DNA of 64,000 nt, taken from contig JAITTL010000020.1 in NCBI GenBank assembly GCA_031286985.1, forward strand, positions 1-64,000, in the 5' to 3' direction. Every line of letters begins with the position of its first letter. Position 1 is the stretch's first letter. The notes under the pieces were generated by a model that saw nothing but the letters and a program-made list of their open reading frames with translations, did not search any database and was not told the origin of the DNA. This document shows positions 20,927 to 32,213 of the stretch, piece after piece. A program made the position numbers and the translations under genes. The DNA is from Endomicrobium sp. Its GTDB lineage: Bacteria > Elusimicrobiota > Endomicrobiia > Endomicrobiales > Endomicrobiaceae.

Positions 20927-21094
20927 CGATCAGTAAAATTTGCACATATTCAAGTATTCAACAGTGTGTTCGTGTGGGTCGCTTTGTAGCATCGGATTTT
21001 TAAGGACTGGTCTCTATTTTTGTACCATTTAAATTATTAGAATTTGTAATCGTTTTCTCATTTGTGTTTTGTACGCTAACTGGTATTCTCCAAA

Positions 21095-22081
21095 TTATTG
21101 TTCAATTTTTGAAAATTTAAATAAATTAGAAAATGAAAATTTAATTTTTATCATGCAAGCAAAACCAAGTATAAATATCACTATTAATTGTAGAAGATGG
21201 TATATTACTGTACATGCAAACCCTATATTTTTATCTATCCCTATTGTGTAGAGAGCTAAAACACCCATCAATTCAAATGCTCCAAAATACCCAGGGGCAG
21301 CTGGAATTACTGCGCCTACCCCAATTATAATGACAGTAAAAATTGCACCTAAAATTGAAAGCTGTATTCCGCAGGCATATGCAACAACAACAAGACACAA
21401 CGCCTCAACTATCCAAATTATTACAGATATTATAAAAATCTTTATCAAAATTGTTGGATTTTTAAGAACTATAAGCCCTGTTGTAAATTTATGAACAAAT
21501 TTTGTCATCACTAATTTGATTATCTTAGCTAAAGAAATTTTTGACAAAATAGTTAAAATTTTTTTTTCATACGTCAACATGATATAAAATAACACAAGGC
21601 AAATTACTAAACATGTAGTTAAAATATAGAACGACTTTTTTATAAATTCAGGAAAAGACATGAAAAAAATTGTTACAAAAAATAACAAGGCAAGTGCAAA
21701 TACATCGAAAATTCTTTCCATTACAATCGTAGCAAGCGCACTGGCACGCGATATTGAAAATCGCTCCCCGGTTGTTTTAGCTCTTATTAACTCCCCCAAT
21801 CTTAACGGAAGTACATTATTTGCAAAAAAACCCAGTACTGTATAAGGGAAATTGGCCATTATGCAAGTTTTTTTTAATGGAAGAATAATGAAATAATATC
21901 TCACACTTCTTAGAATATAAGTGAAGGCATATATGAAAACCGCTGGGATAAAAGCAAAATAATTTATATTTCCTATAAACTCTAAAGAATTTCTTAAATT
22001 TATATGGCGCAAAATTAAGCACATGAAAACACCACTAACAAATATTCCTAGAGATATTTTCATAAAATTTTTTTTTAACAT
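21095..22081 (-). CDS. UPF0104/lysylphosphatidylglycerol synthase TM-region (flippase-like) membrane protein
   Basis: NVLPLRLGELIRA, VMERIFDVFAL, IPAAPGYFGAFE motifs. Confidence 0.85.
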   Translation of the reverse strand: MLKKNFMKISLGIFVSGVFMCLILRHINLRNSLEFIGNINYFAFIPAVFIYAFTYILRSVRYYFIILPLKKTCIMANFPYTVLGFFANNVLPLRLGELIRAKTTGERFSISRASALATIVMERIFDVFALALLFFVTIFFMSFPEFIKKSFYILTTCLVICLVLFYIMLTYEKKILTILSKISLAKIIKLVMTKFVHKFTTGLIVLKNPTILIKIFIISVIIWIVEALCLVVVAYACGIQLSILGAIFTVIIIGVGAVIPAAPGYFGAFELMGVLALYTIGIDKNIGFACTVIYHLLQLIVIFILGFACMIKIKFSFSNLFKFSKIEQ

Positions 22082-22115
22082 TTATATTCATAATCCTTAC
22101 ACATGATCAACTTAT

Positions 22116-22733
22116 TTAAAAATCAATTATGGATGATGGAATGAATATAGCAATGAAAGATGCTATTGATAAAAATGGGCCAAATGGCATATAATCCTTC
22201 CTTTTGATTTTCTTAATAGCTATAAGTACTAACCCAGTTATGCTACCTAAAATAGCTGCAAGCAAAATTGCAATTAACACTCTTTCAAAACCTATAAAGG
22301 CTCCTATACCAGCCATAAGTTTAACGTCTCCACCACCTATTCCTTCCATTTTATAAATCAATTGCCATAAGGATCCAAGCGCAAATAAAATACCACCACC
22401 TATGAAAATACCTAACAAAGAATTTGCAAATCTTAATAAAAAAGTCTTCCCTAAAGTTGCATTTAAAAAACTAAACATAATACCTATGATAATTAAAAGA
22501 ACTGGAAACATTACTGGTATTATCTTATGAAAATAATCCACCACAGAAACGGAAAATAGAGAAAATGTAAGAAAGGCAAATAAAAAAAATGGTATAGAAA
22601 AAGAAAATTTGTAAAAAAGAAGTGCAAAACATAATGCAGAAAGAAACTTAATTAAAAATACTTTACATATGCTGTTACAGGCACTAAAACCTATGTAAAA
22701 AGCTAAACATATTCCCAAGAGAAAACACATCAT
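22116..22733 (-). CDS. A24-family prepilin peptidase, peptidase domain only
   Basis: GIGGGDVKLMAGIGAFIG motif, first Asp in VVDYFHKIIP; canonical N-terminal Cys-rich domain absent. Confidence 0.82.
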   Translation of the reverse strand: MMCFLLGICLAFYIGFSACNSICKVFLIKFLSALCFALLFYKFSFSIPFFLFAFLTFSLFSVSVVDYFHKIIPVMFPVLLIIIGIMFSFLNATLGKTFLLRFANSLLGIFIGGGILFALGSLWQLIYKMEGIGGGDVKLMAGIGAFIGFERVLIAILLAAILGSITGLVLIAIKKIKRKDYMPFGPFLSIASFIAIFIPSSIIDF

Positions 22734-22834
22734 TATTATAATTCACTCCATCTCAAATGGGAACAACCTTCCATATTGGACAAATTGAAAACATCATTAA
22801 CTTTGCCCACCATTTATATTTGGAATCATTTTGA

Positions 22835-23338
22835 TCAAACATTCTTTGACAAAATTGCAATGTATTTTTTTAGTTTCTCTTCTACACATTTTGGCACAAA
22901 AGCGGCCGTACTACCACCAAGCATTGCAATTTCTTTTACCATACTGGAAGAAAGAAAAGTATAAGATTGATCTGGCATCAAAAAAATAGTTTCAATATTT
23001 TTATTTAATTTTCTGTTCATTAATGCCATTTGAAATTCATATTCAAAATCAGAGATAGCTCTTAACCCCCTTATCACAACAAAAGAGTTAATAGTTTCAA
23101 GATAGTTAGCCAAAAGCCCCGAGAATGACACAATTTTTACATTTTTAAAATGGTTTGCAGATTCTTGTAACAAATCGATTTTTTCCTGCAGAGTAAAAGT
23201 ATGGACCTTATTTACGTTATTCGTTACGGCAACCATTACTTCAGCAAATAGACCAGATGCTCTGGATATAATGTCCAAATGCCCATTTGTAGGAGGATCA
23301 AAATTGCCTGGATAAACAGCTAATATTTTTTTTGTCAC
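22835..23338 (-). CDS. coaD: Phosphopantetheine adenylyltransferase
   Basis: YPGNFDPPTNGHLDII, VIRGLRAISDFEYEFQMALMNRKL. Confidence 0.95.
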   Translation of the reverse strand: MTKKILAVYPGNFDPPTNGHLDIISRASGLFAEVMVAVTNNVNKVHTFTLQEKIDLLQESANHFKNVKIVSFSGLLANYLETINSFVVIRGLRAISDFEYEFQMALMNRKLNKNIETIFLMPDQSYTFLSSSMVKEIAMLGGSTAAFVPKCVEEKLKKYIAILSKNV

Positions 23339-23634
23339 AGTAAGGCTTATATCAATTTTGAGAATATTTTGTCAATTTTGCCATAAGGCCCATAAGATTT
23401 TTGGATGCTATGCTGTACCTGGACTCTTTCAGTGTTAAAAATCATAAAAATTCTTATTTATAAACATAAAAATAAAAATTACAGCAACGTATAAAGAAAA
23501 AATCAGTAATTATTTCCCGTAATTTAAAAAAGCCACTTGAGATTTTTCTATTGCACATCTCCATATACGCTATACGTTACACTCACTATTTTTTCTTCGA
23601 ACTTTTTTCAATGTTAAGTCCATACACTTATGTA

Positions 23635-23722
23635 CGGAGAGGGAGGGATTCGAACCCTCGATACAGTTTCCCGTATATTAGTTTTCGAGACTAACTCCTT
23701 CAACCAGCTCGGACACCTCTCC
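23635..23722 (-). tRNA. tRNA-Ser(CGA)
   Basis: Cloverleaf with long variable arm; anticodon loop CTCGAAA. Confidence 0.93.
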
Positions 23723-23822
23723 TCCATATAAAATAAGGCTACCTCATATATACTTACTATCACTACTACTTTTATACTCCATTTTACTAACAACAATATC
23801 AGTATGGTATACCACAAATAAA

Positions 23823-25757
23823 TTACATTTTCATATTGCACGCACAATAAAAACCAGAAACGCGCCAATCTGGTCCTGGTTTTCTAAATTTTACGCCAAC
23901 ATTGATATTATAGCAGTGTAAAATTAGACAAAATTTAAATTCATGTTCATGCGTTGTCCCAAATGACGTGATCCTGGCATTATAGTCTAGTCTGAGCTTA
24001 GATTTAAGCAAAGTTCCAAAACCAAAAACGCTGCCTATTTTACAATTGTTGCTATCTTGTTTACAATCAGAGTCTTGTTTACAATCGTAATTTTGGTATA
24101 AAATACCAAGATTGAAATAATGTTTTTCATATCTGCCAAATTGTATATCAAAATTACAAGAATTCATCCTAGATGTTTCTATAAGTTTGGCACCTCTTGC
24201 ATATAAAGTTACCAATTTTTCGGGAGTCCATATTATTTCAGTAACAATCGGAGACCATCTATCAGGAACACGTTCTCTATTTCGTAACATTCTATACTTT
24301 GTTGCATTTCTAATTATTGTACTATCTTTAATATACATAGTGTTAGTTAATGAAATGGTATTTATTTCTGTTCCATAATCATTTGCAGAAGTATCAATAT
24401 CGAAACAATTTGGTTTGGTTCTGGCTCCATATGAATAGAGTATATTCCAATCCATCCAAGTCGCAGCTCTAAATCTCGCATTTAGCGATCCACCATACCG
24501 TGCATAGGAAGCAAAAGCAAAATCTCCCAAATTGTTTCTATCCCAGCAGTTTATAGTAGCCTTCAAATCAGTTTTTAGTACCAATCTCTTCCCAAATATG
24601 AAATTTTTTGCCAAACTATTTCCTAGCCAACCTCCTTGTCTATAAAATTTTTTGCCAGGACTATGTTGCTCATAAGAATTTTCATACTGAAAGCTTGGGT
24701 TGTGGACTATTCCCATAGAAATATTTTTTGGATGACAACTCAATACTACTTTTGGAAGTTTTAGAGATGATATTTTATAATCTTTGGCCAAGTCATCATA
24801 AATGACATTACGCTCAACATCTACCACTAAGTTTACATTGTGATCTTGTCTTGTTATAGATATGGAAGCAGGCAAAAAATTTAAGCCTTCCTCTGAACTA
24901 TTTTTGCTAGAAATTTTATTAAAATCTCTATCACTCATAAGCCGTGCTTCAGATCTTATGATCCATGTATCGTTTAATTTATGAAAATAATCTTCAGTTA
25001 ACATCCATCTTTGCTTATACCTATGTTCCTTATTTTTATCACCTAGCAAATCTTTGGAAGTATAAGCACAAATATTACCTTTTGCTCCATCTGTTGCATA
25101 ATCAATTTTCGCCCCATAGCCATGGCCTCTTTTTCCCAACCAGTCATATTTAGCTTCACATGTAAAATCATTATTTAATGGAAAAGACAAAGCTGTTTTT
25201 AATGTTACGCCCTCACCATCAGAATACCCAGGTTCAAAATTGAAAACCAAATCCGAAAAAAAACTTTTGTCTCCATTAAGCGATTTTGTAATCATTGGTA
25301 AATAAAATATTGGCATTTTGCCAATATAAAAAACGGGATTGTACACAGTTATTCTTTTACCTAATAAAAGTTTCCCACGTTTCGATTTAACATAAGTGTG
25401 TGGTTTGTTTAAATCACAATTTGAAAGCTTCATGTCGTGTACTATAAATATATTTTCTTCTTGATTTTCGATGGATTTTGATTGCATAAATATTTTTGGA
25501 GAACAATTTAAAAAACAAATAAAAACATCTTCTGCATGCATGGTTTTTTTATTGATATCCAGTTCAGCGCTACTAGCGCTTATTTTTTTGCCATCCCAAT
25601 GGATAACAACATTGTCATTGGCATTTATTTTACCACTACTTTCATCACATCTAAGATTATCTGTAGTTATGTTGATTTCACTAGCAAAAACTGTTAAATT
25701 TGTTAAAAATATGAGAATAAACATCACATTTTTTATTATTAATTTATTCATTTGCAT
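23823..25757 (-). CDS. lptD: LPS-assembly protein LptD-like (OstA)
   Basis: Signal peptide, N-terminal OstA-like domain (ITTDNLRCDESSGKINANDNVVIHWDGKKISASSAEL), long beta-rich C-terminus. Confidence 0.82.
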   Translation of the reverse strand: MQMNKLIIKNVMFILIFLTNLTVFASEINITTDNLRCDESSGKINANDNVVIHWDGKKISASSAELDINKKTMHAEDVFICFLNCSPKIFMQSKSIENQEENIFIVHDMKLSNCDLNKPHTYVKSKRGKLLLGKRITVYNPVFYIGKMPIFYLPMITKSLNGDKSFFSDLVFNFEPGYSDGEGVTLKTALSFPLNNDFTCEAKYDWLGKRGHGYGAKIDYATDGAKGNICAYTSKDLLGDKNKEHRYKQRWMLTEDYFHKLNDTWIIRSEARLMSDRDFNKISSKNSSEEGLNFLPASISITRQDHNVNLVVDVERNVIYDDLAKDYKISSLKLPKVVLSCHPKNISMGIVHNPSFQYENSYEQHSPGKKFYRQGGWLGNSLAKNFIFGKRLVLKTDLKATINCWDRNNLGDFAFASYARYGGSLNARFRAATWMDWNILYSYGARTKPNCFDIDTSANDYGTEINTISLTNTMYIKDSTIIRNATKYRMLRNRERVPDRWSPIVTEIIWTPEKLVTLYARGAKLIETSRMNSCNFDIQFGRYEKHYFNLGILYQNYDCKQDSDCKQDSNNCKIGSVFGFGTLLKSKLRLDYNARITSFGTTHEHEFKFCLILHCYNINVGVKFRKPGPDWRVSGFYCACNMKM

Positions 25758-25883
25758 ACACTGTTTAAAAAATATAAATCACATCTAAGATTTACAGATA
25801 AAAAGTGCACGCTCAAGATAAAATTTTTCAAAATCTTTATAATCAATCTAGGTTCTCTTTTTTTGATTTTTGGGGTGAATATA

Positions 25884-27140
25884 TCACTCTATAATTTTCA
25901 AAATCTCACCAGCAAGATAAAAAGAACCTACAGATACGGCAGTCTCCCCGGCTTTTATCATACTGAGAGCATTTTTTACACAATCCGTTGTGTAAATTTT
26001 ACGTTGCTTGGCACATTGTGAAAATTTCGCCTTTAAAATATCAGGGCTAACAGCTCTCTCTTTCATTAACCGCGGCAAAATTATTTTGTTTGCAAAAGGA
26101 AGTAATTTTTTTAACATATTTTTATATTTTTTATCCTTCATTACAGCAAAAATAAAAGTGCGCTTTTTTTTTGCAAATCCAAGCTGCTTGAATGTTTCAA
26201 TAAACGTATCTAAGCTTTGAATGTTATGTGCTCCATCAATAATTATTTTAAATTTTCCCACTCCGACATCAATTTTTCTTATATCAAAACGTCCTGGTAA
26301 AATGGTATTTTGTAAACCTATTTTTATACAAGTTTCATTTAAACAATATCCTCTTTTATTTAAAAGATTCGCAACACAAATAGCTACACATGCGTTTACA
26401 ACTTGATGTTTACCATTAAGCTTTATTTCAATATTTTTTAAGCTCATATTCTTGCTTACATAATCAAATTTTTGTCTAACTATACATATTTTATTGTTCA
26501 AAGCTTTAAAATCTTTTCCATACAAATGTAATCTGCTTGATTTGTTTTCTACAACCCCAATTGCCTTCTTAGGTAAATTTCCACAGACGATACAAGCATT
26601 TTTTTTGATTATTCCGGCTTTTTCAAAAGCTATTTTTTCAATATTATCCCCTAACTTTTCTTGATGTTCTTTCGCGATAGACGTTATAACGCAAGCCAAT
26701 GGATTTTTTATAACATTAGTCGCATCAAAACGTCCACCAAGCCCTGTCTCAAGCACAACAATATCTACCTTATGCTTGGCAAAATATATAAACGCTAGCA
26801 CTGTTAAGTATTCAAAATACGAAAATTGGCATTCTATTGCTTGTTTTAAATACTTTTTTGATAACTTATCAAAAATTTTTGGAGATATATTCTTATCGTT
26901 GATTTTGATTCTTTCTGTGATATTAACCAAATGAGGAGAGGTATACACTGCAGTTTTATATCCACCAGACTTTAAAATCGTAGACATAAAAGCCGAGACC
27001 GAACCCTTTCCATTAGTGCCAGCTATATGTATAACATCAAATGCATCTTGAGGATTACCAATATTTTTAAGAAATTTTTTTATTCTTGAAAGTCCAAGTG
27101 TCATACTTTCGTATTCTTTTAAAGTTTCAAAAAATTTCAT
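25884..27140 (-). CDS. folC: Folylpolyglutamate synthase/dihydrofolate synthase
   Basis: HIAGTNGKGSVSAFMS, TSPHLVNITERI, LETGLGGRFDATN. Confidence 0.93.
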   Translation of the reverse strand: MKFFETLKEYESMTLGLSRIKKFLKNIGNPQDAFDVIHIAGTNGKGSVSAFMSTILKSGGYKTAVYTSPHLVNITERIKINDKNISPKIFDKLSKKYLKQAIECQFSYFEYLTVLAFIYFAKHKVDIVVLETGLGGRFDATNVIKNPLACVITSIAKEHQEKLGDNIEKIAFEKAGIIKKNACIVCGNLPKKAIGVVENKSSRLHLYGKDFKALNNKICIVRQKFDYVSKNMSLKNIEIKLNGKHQVVNACVAICVANLLNKRGYCLNETCIKIGLQNTILPGRFDIRKIDVGVGKFKIIIDGAHNIQSLDTFIETFKQLGFAKKKRTFIFAVMKDKKYKNMLKKLLPFANKIILPRLMKERAVSPDILKAKFSQCAKQRKIYTTDCVKNALSMIKAGETAVSVGSFYLAGEILKIIE

Positions 27141-27937
27141 CTGTTATAAAAAAATTTTAAAAATTTGGTAATGATTTCTTTCATATCTTTTCTCTCCACA
27201 ACGATATCAATCATCCCATGATTTTCTAAAAATTTAGCAAGTTGAAAATCTTCTGGAAGTTGTTGCCGTATTGTTTGTTCGATAACTCTTGGACCAGCAA
27301 AACCTATCAAGGCTTTATGTTCAGCAATATTTACATCTCCAAGCATTGCATAACTTGCAGCAACACCGCCTGTTGTCGGGTCAGTTAAAACTGAAATATA
27401 CGCAAGTTTTGCCTTTGCAAATTTTGCAAGCGCTGCACTTGTTTTTCCCATCTGCATAAGAGACACTGTTCCTTCTTGCATTCTTGCTCCACCGGATGCA
27501 GATACAATAATTAAAGGGCATTTCTTTTTCAAAGCTTTTTCTACAGCCCTGACTATTTTTTCACCTACTACTGACCCCATACTTCCACCCATAAAAGAAA
27601 AATCCATAACTGCAATTACAACATCATACCCATTAATTTTGGCCATACCCGTAACAATTGCATCATTTAATTCCCGATTTTTTATTTTATCACCATACCC
27701 TGTGAAGTTCAAAAAATCCACTGATTTAAGATTTGCGTTAATTTCTTCAAAACTTCCCTTATCTACTGTGAACTTAATTCGCTCTGGTGGACTAAGCCTT
27801 GTATAATATCCGCATTGTGGACAAACCATGAAATTTTCTTCAAAATCCTTTTGAAGAAAAAGTTGGTCACATTTTTTACATTTTGTCCAAATTCCAGCTG
27901 GAAGACCTTTTTTTTCAGATACTGTTTTTGCTTCCAC
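27137..27937 (-). CDS. accD: Acetyl-CoA carboxylase carboxyltransferase subunit beta
   Basis: CxxC zinc ribbon, SASGGARMQEG, TDPTTGGVAASYA. Confidence 0.95.
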   Translation of the reverse strand: MEAKTVSEKKGLPAGIWTKCKKCDQLFLQKDFEENFMVCPQCGYYTRLSPPERIKFTVDKGSFEEINANLKSVDFLNFTGYGDKIKNRELNDAIVTGMAKINGYDVVIAVMDFSFMGGSMGSVVGEKIVRAVEKALKKKCPLIIVSASGGARMQEGTVSLMQMGKTSAALAKFAKAKLAYISVLTDPTTGGVAASYAMLGDVNIAEHKALIGFAGPRVIEQTIRQQLPEDFQLAKFLENHGMIDIVVERKDMKEIITKFLKFFYNR

Positions 27938-27992
27938 TATTTGCCTCCAGCTTACAATAAACTTTTTGTTAAATATTTAAATCTATATTTAC

Positions 27993-28955
27993 TTAAGCAA
28001 TACCTTCATCTAATAAATCACCCTGATCTAAAATACCCAAAAGCTTCTTGTTTTTATCTACAACTGGCATGTTGTCTATGCTGTATTTTTTTAAAATTCT
28101 AGCAGCGTCAACCGCCATTACATCTGGCTCTACAATTTTTGGAATTTTCATCATGACAGATACTATCTTTCTTTTTAATATTTTTTCATCAACGCTAAGA
28201 TATCGGCGTAAATCACCATCAGTAAAAAAGCCTATAAGCACGCCCTTTTCATCAACTATACTTGTAGCTCCCACTTTAGTGCTTGTCATAACAAGAAGAG
28301 CTTGCTCAACTGTTGCGTTCACTTTTACAATTGGGTTTTGAGCTCCTGTTCGCATCAAATCTCTTACTCGCATAGTAAGCTTTTTACCTATCACTCCAAG
28401 AGGATGTAGCATTGCTAAATGTTCTTTTTTAAATTTCTTTAAATTCGAAACAGTAAGAGCCAATGCATCCCCCATGGCAAGCATCGCTGTTGTTGATGAA
28501 GTTGGTGCAAGATTGTACGGGCAAGCTTCTTTTTTAATACTACAATCAATTATGTATTTACTATTTTGCCAAACTTGGGCTTTTGGTTTCCCTGTCATCA
28601 CTATAATTTTTATTCCCATTTTTCTTAAAATCGGAAGAATTTCCTTTATTTCTTCCGTTTCTCCGGAATATGAAAGTATTATCACAATATCATCTTTTAT
28701 AAGCATCCCTAAATCCCCATGTAACCCCTCCACTAAATGCAAAAATACAGACGCAATACCAACAGAAGACATGGTGGCGGAAATTTTCCTACCTATTAAA
28801 CCTGATTTTCCAAGGCCAACAATAACGGTATGACCTTTACAATTTTTTATTAAAGAAACAGCATTGGCAAAGTTTGAATCTAAGTGTTTTACCTGTTCTG
28901 CTATCGCTTTGGATTCTATTTCGAGGGTTTTTTTGGCGATTTCAAATCTTTGCAT
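27993..28955 (-). CDS. kdsD: Arabinose-5-phosphate isomerase (KdsD/KpsF) with CBS pair
   Basis: GLGKSGLIGRKISATMSSVG, HGDLGML, APTSSTTA; CBS domains. Confidence 0.92.
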   Translation of the reverse strand: MQRFEIAKKTLEIESKAIAEQVKHLDSNFANAVSLIKNCKGHTVIVGLGKSGLIGRKISATMSSVGIASVFLHLVEGLHGDLGMLIKDDIVIILSYSGETEEIKEILPILRKMGIKIIVMTGKPKAQVWQNSKYIIDCSIKKEACPYNLAPTSSTTAMLAMGDALALTVSNLKKFKKEHLAMLHPLGVIGKKLTMRVRDLMRTGAQNPIVKVNATVEQALLVMTSTKVGATSIVDEKGVLIGFFTDGDLRRYLSVDEKILKRKIVSVMMKIPKIVEPDVMAVDAARILKKYSIDNMPVVDKNKKLLGILDQGDLLDEGIA

Positions 28956-28969
28956 TTTTAAATCCTTAA

Positions 28970-29383
28970 TTATTTTTTATAAACCCTATCAGGGTCAAAT
29001 AATTGGATACCTACAATTTCAGTATCCATGTTTTGCGTTACCCTTCTAAAAAAACAGCTTCTGTGTCCCGTATGGCATGCAGCCACCCCGATCTGATTTA
29101 CTTTCAAAAGTATACAATCTCCATCGCAGTCATAGTAAAATTCTTTCACTTCTTGAATATTTCTTGAACTTTCACCTTTCATCCAAAAAGACTGTCTTGA
29201 ACGACTCCAGAAGGTAGCTTTTCTCGTTTCAAGGGTTATTTTAACAGCTTCTCTGTTCATGTAAGCTACCATTAAAACAGCATTATCTTTAAAATCCTGA
29301 ACAACAACGGGAATAAGACCTTTGTCATCAAATTTTAATTTTAAACTTTCAATAAATTTTTTCGTAATATTTGTTGTTTCCAT
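28970..29383 (-). CDS. hisI: Phosphoribosyl-AMP cyclohydrolase
   Basis: MVAYMNREA, TFWSRSRQSFWMKGESS, CDGDCILL, CHTGHRSCFFR. Confidence 0.95.
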   Translation of the reverse strand: METTNITKKFIESLKLKFDDKGLIPVVVQDFKDNAVLMVAYMNREAVKITLETRKATFWSRSRQSFWMKGESSRNIQEVKEFYYDCDGDCILLKVNQIGVAACHTGHRSCFFRRVTQNMDTEIVGIQLFDPDRVYKK

Positions 29384-29441
29384 AGCAAACGAACAATTTC
29401 ACCTTTTATAGATTTATTTTGTACGATCCAAAAATAAAATC

Positions 29442-30206
29442 TTATTTGGTCAATCTAACAGATATATTTTTATACATTAAATATTCTTTCACTTGTCTTA
29501 CAGTTAGCTCTCCGTAATGAAACAAAGAAGCTGCAAGTAAAGAAGAAGCTCCCGCTTCACATGCTTGAGCAAAATGTTCCACTCTTCCAGCACCACCAGA
29601 TGCAATAACTGGTATTGTTAAAGAATTTGTAATTATTTTTAAAAGGTCTATATCATAGCCATCTTTCGTACCATCTTTATCCATGCTAGTCAACAAAATC
29701 TCCCCTGCCCCAAATTCAGTAGCTTTTTTAGCCCAATCAACAGCGTCAAGCCCAGTATCAAATCTACCACCATGTGAAAATACATTCCATTTATTTTCAC
29801 TTACTTTTTTAGCATCTATTGCAACAACAACACATTGTCTTCCAAATCTATAATTTGCTCTCCTTATGATTTCAGGATCTTTAATTGCAGAAGAATTAAG
29901 TGAAATTTTATCAGCTCCAGCATTTAGGAGACTTCTTATCTCGTCCAACGTTCTTATCCCTCCCCCAGCAGTAAGCGGAATAAAAACTTTTTCTGCCACT
30001 CTTCTTATCAAATCAACAGTAGTACCGCGATTTTCATGTGTAGCCATAATATCTAAAAAAACGAGTTCATCAGCATCCTCTATACCATATTGTCTTGCAA
30101 CCTCTACAGGATCACCTACATCCTTTAAATTAACAAAATTTGTACCTTTAACAATACGTCCATTTGCAACATCTAAACAAGGAATTATTCTCACTCCAAG
30201 CATCAT
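29442..30206 (-). CDS. hisF: Imidazole glycerol phosphate synthase subunit HisF
   Basis: [39 protein letters not shown]. Confidence 0.96.
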   Translation of the reverse strand: MMLGVRIIPCLDVANGRIVKGTNFVNLKDVGDPVEVARQYGIEDADELVFLDIMATHENRGTTVDLIRRVAEKVFIPLTAGGGIRTLDEIRSLLNAGADKISLNSSAIKDPEIIRRANYRFGRQCVVVAIDAKKVSENKWNVFSHGGRFDTGLDAVDWAKKATEFGAGEILLTSMDKDGTKDGYDIDLLKIITNSLTIPVIASGGAGRVEHFAQACEAGASSLLAASLFHYGELTVRQVKEYLMYKNISVRLTK

Positions 30207-30940
30207 CCACCTTCTAAGTTTTCTAATGTTTTTATCGCATCTTCAAGTTTGAATTCATCCGTATATAACGCACTGCCAACCACAGCTGCAAAAACACCAT
30301 TTTTTTCATGTTGTTTAAGTTTAACTAAATCATCAATTGTTTTAACGCCACCTGAAGCAATTATCCTCATACCACTTTTTGACAATTGTTTTAACCCTGC
30401 AAAGTCAGGACCAGTGAACATTCCATCCCTGGATATATCTGTGTACAAAATTTCTTGAACACCTATTTCTTTAAGTCTATTTACAAGATCTAAAACATCA
30501 ATTGAAGTTATATCCTTCCATCCACCTATCGCAACCTTTCCATCTTTTGCATCAACAGCAACAATAATTTTACTCGGACCATATTTATCTACAGCCTTCA
30601 CAACAATTGCAGGATTATAAACTGCTACCGTACCTAAAACTACAATCGCAGCACCCAAATCAAATACTTCTCTTATTTTTTCCATACTTCTTATTCCACC
30701 ACCTACTTCAATTGGACCATCAACAGAGGCACAAATATTTTTAATAATTTCCTTATTTACATTAATTCCACTCAAAGCCCCATCTAGATCAACAATATGC
30801 ATGCGTTGCGCACCCTTAGCCTGCCAAAGTTTAGCAATAAATACAGGATCTGTGGAATGAATTGTCTCTGCATCTATTTTCCCCTGTTGCAGCCTCACAG
30901 AATTACCTTGCCTTATATCAATTGCAGGAATTACGATCAT
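30203..30940 (-). CDS. hisA: ProFAR isomerase HisA
   Basis: [46 protein letters not shown]. Confidence 0.96.
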   Translation of the reverse strand: MIVIPAIDIRQGNSVRLQQGKIDAETIHSTDPVFIAKLWQAKGAQRMHIVDLDGALSGINVNKEIIKNICASVDGPIEVGGGIRSMEKIREVFDLGAAIVVLGTVAVYNPAIVVKAVDKYGPSKIIVAVDAKDGKVAIGGWKDITSIDVLDLVNRLKEIGVQEILYTDISRDGMFTGPDFAGLKQLSKSGMRIIASGGVKTIDDLVKLKQHEKNGVFAAVVGSALYTDEFKLEDAIKTLENLEGG

Positions 30941-31572
30941 GCATTTACCTCATTTATAAAATTAGATAATATTTTCAATCCTTTTTCTCCACTTTTTTCA
31001 GGATGAAACTGACTTCCCCATATATTTTTATACGCTACAGATGAGCAAAACCTTTTTCCATAGTGGGAGAAACTTGAAATTTTTTGAAAATCTTTAGGTA
31101 ACACATAATACGAATGGACAAAATAAAAATATTCTTCCTCACCTATCGCATTGAACATTTTTTTTGAATCCAATGTGCTTGTTATTTTTATATCGTTCCA
31201 ACCTATATGTGGAATTTTTAAATTTTTATCCTCAAATTCAAATTTTTTCACCTCTCCAGGGATAAGATTTAATCCGTCGTGTTCTCCATCTTCATATCCC
31301 TTGGTAAAAAAAAGCTGAAATCCAAGACATATTCCATAAAGCATTTTTTCTGAACTTACATAATCATGTATAGCTTTATCAAATCCTTTCGTTTTTAGAA
31401 ATTTCGCTGATGGGCCAAACGCCCCAACGCCAGGCAATATTACTCCATTAAAATCCTCAATTTGCAACGCAGAGTCAACAACACAACCTTGAGCACCGCA
31501 GAAATCTAAAGCATTAATTATACTTTTAATATTACCAGAACCATAATCTATAATAGCAATCTTTTTGCGCAT
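30937..31572 (-). CDS. hisH: Imidazole glycerol phosphate synthase amidotransferase subunit HisH
   Basis: [37 protein letters not shown]; start corrected to [11 protein letters not shown] at 31572. Confidence 0.94.
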   Translation of the reverse strand: MRKKIAIIDYGSGNIKSIINALDFCGAQGCVVDSALQIEDFNGVILPGVGAFGPSAKFLKTKGFDKAIHDYVSSEKMLYGICLGFQLFFTKGYEDGEHDGLNLIPGEVKKFEFEDKNLKIPHIGWNDIKITSTLDSKKMFNAIGEEEYFYFVHSYYVLPKDFQKISSFSHYGKRFCSSVAYKNIWGSQFHPEKSGEKGLKILSNFINEVNA

Positions 31573-31576
31573 TATT

Positions 31577-32164
31577 TTAAAGAATTCCTTTAGTTGAAGG
31601 AATAATACTTTTATCCTTAGAATACGATACAGCCTGCCTAAAAGCACGACCGCAAGCCTTAAAAATAGATTCCGCTATATGATGATTATTTCTTCCCTTT
31701 ATCATTTTTATATGTAGCGTAATTTCCATATTACTCGCAAAAGCATAAAAAAACTCTTGTATTAGATCATAATTAAACCCTGTTTTTTGAAACTTAATAT
31801 TAGCCTCATAACTCAAAAAAAACCTCCCTGACAAATCTAAAGCCACATAGCTTAAAGATTCATCCATCGGCAAAAGAAAATGACCGTACCTGGCAATACC
31901 TTTTTTATCGGCGAGAGCTTTTTTAAAAACTTGTCCTAAAACTATACCTAAATCCTCAACCAAATGGTGGTCATCCACACTGGTATCACCACAGGCCTTA
32001 ATTTTAAGACCTACCCCAGAATGCATTGCAAAAAGCTCAAGCATATGATCTAAAAAACTTATTGTTGTAGATATCGAAACCGTCGACTGTTTATCAAGAT
32101 TAATATCTATCACAACACTAGTTTCTTTAGTTTCTCTTTCTATTTTTGCTTTTCTTTGCTTCAT
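31577..32164 (-). CDS. hisB: Imidazoleglycerol-phosphate dehydratase (HisB)
   Basis: FLDHMLELFAMHSG, DDHHLVEDLGI, GRNNHHIAESIFKA. Confidence 0.95.
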   Translation of the reverse strand: MKQRKAKIERETKETSVVIDINLDKQSTVSISTTISFLDHMLELFAMHSGVGLKIKACGDTSVDDHHLVEDLGIVLGQVFKKALADKKGIARYGHFLLPMDESLSYVALDLSGRFFLSYEANIKFQKTGFNYDLIQEFFYAFASNMEITLHIKMIKGRNNHHIAESIFKACGRAFRQAVSYSKDKSIIPSTKGIL

Positions 32165-32213
32165 ACATTACCTTTGCCAACTTCAGATTGAAAATCAAAT
32201 TAATGTAAACTCT

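Noticed and set aside
23614-23868. 84-aa ORF
   Set aside because: Spans tRNA-Ser; RVRIPPSPY is a false tRNA translation.
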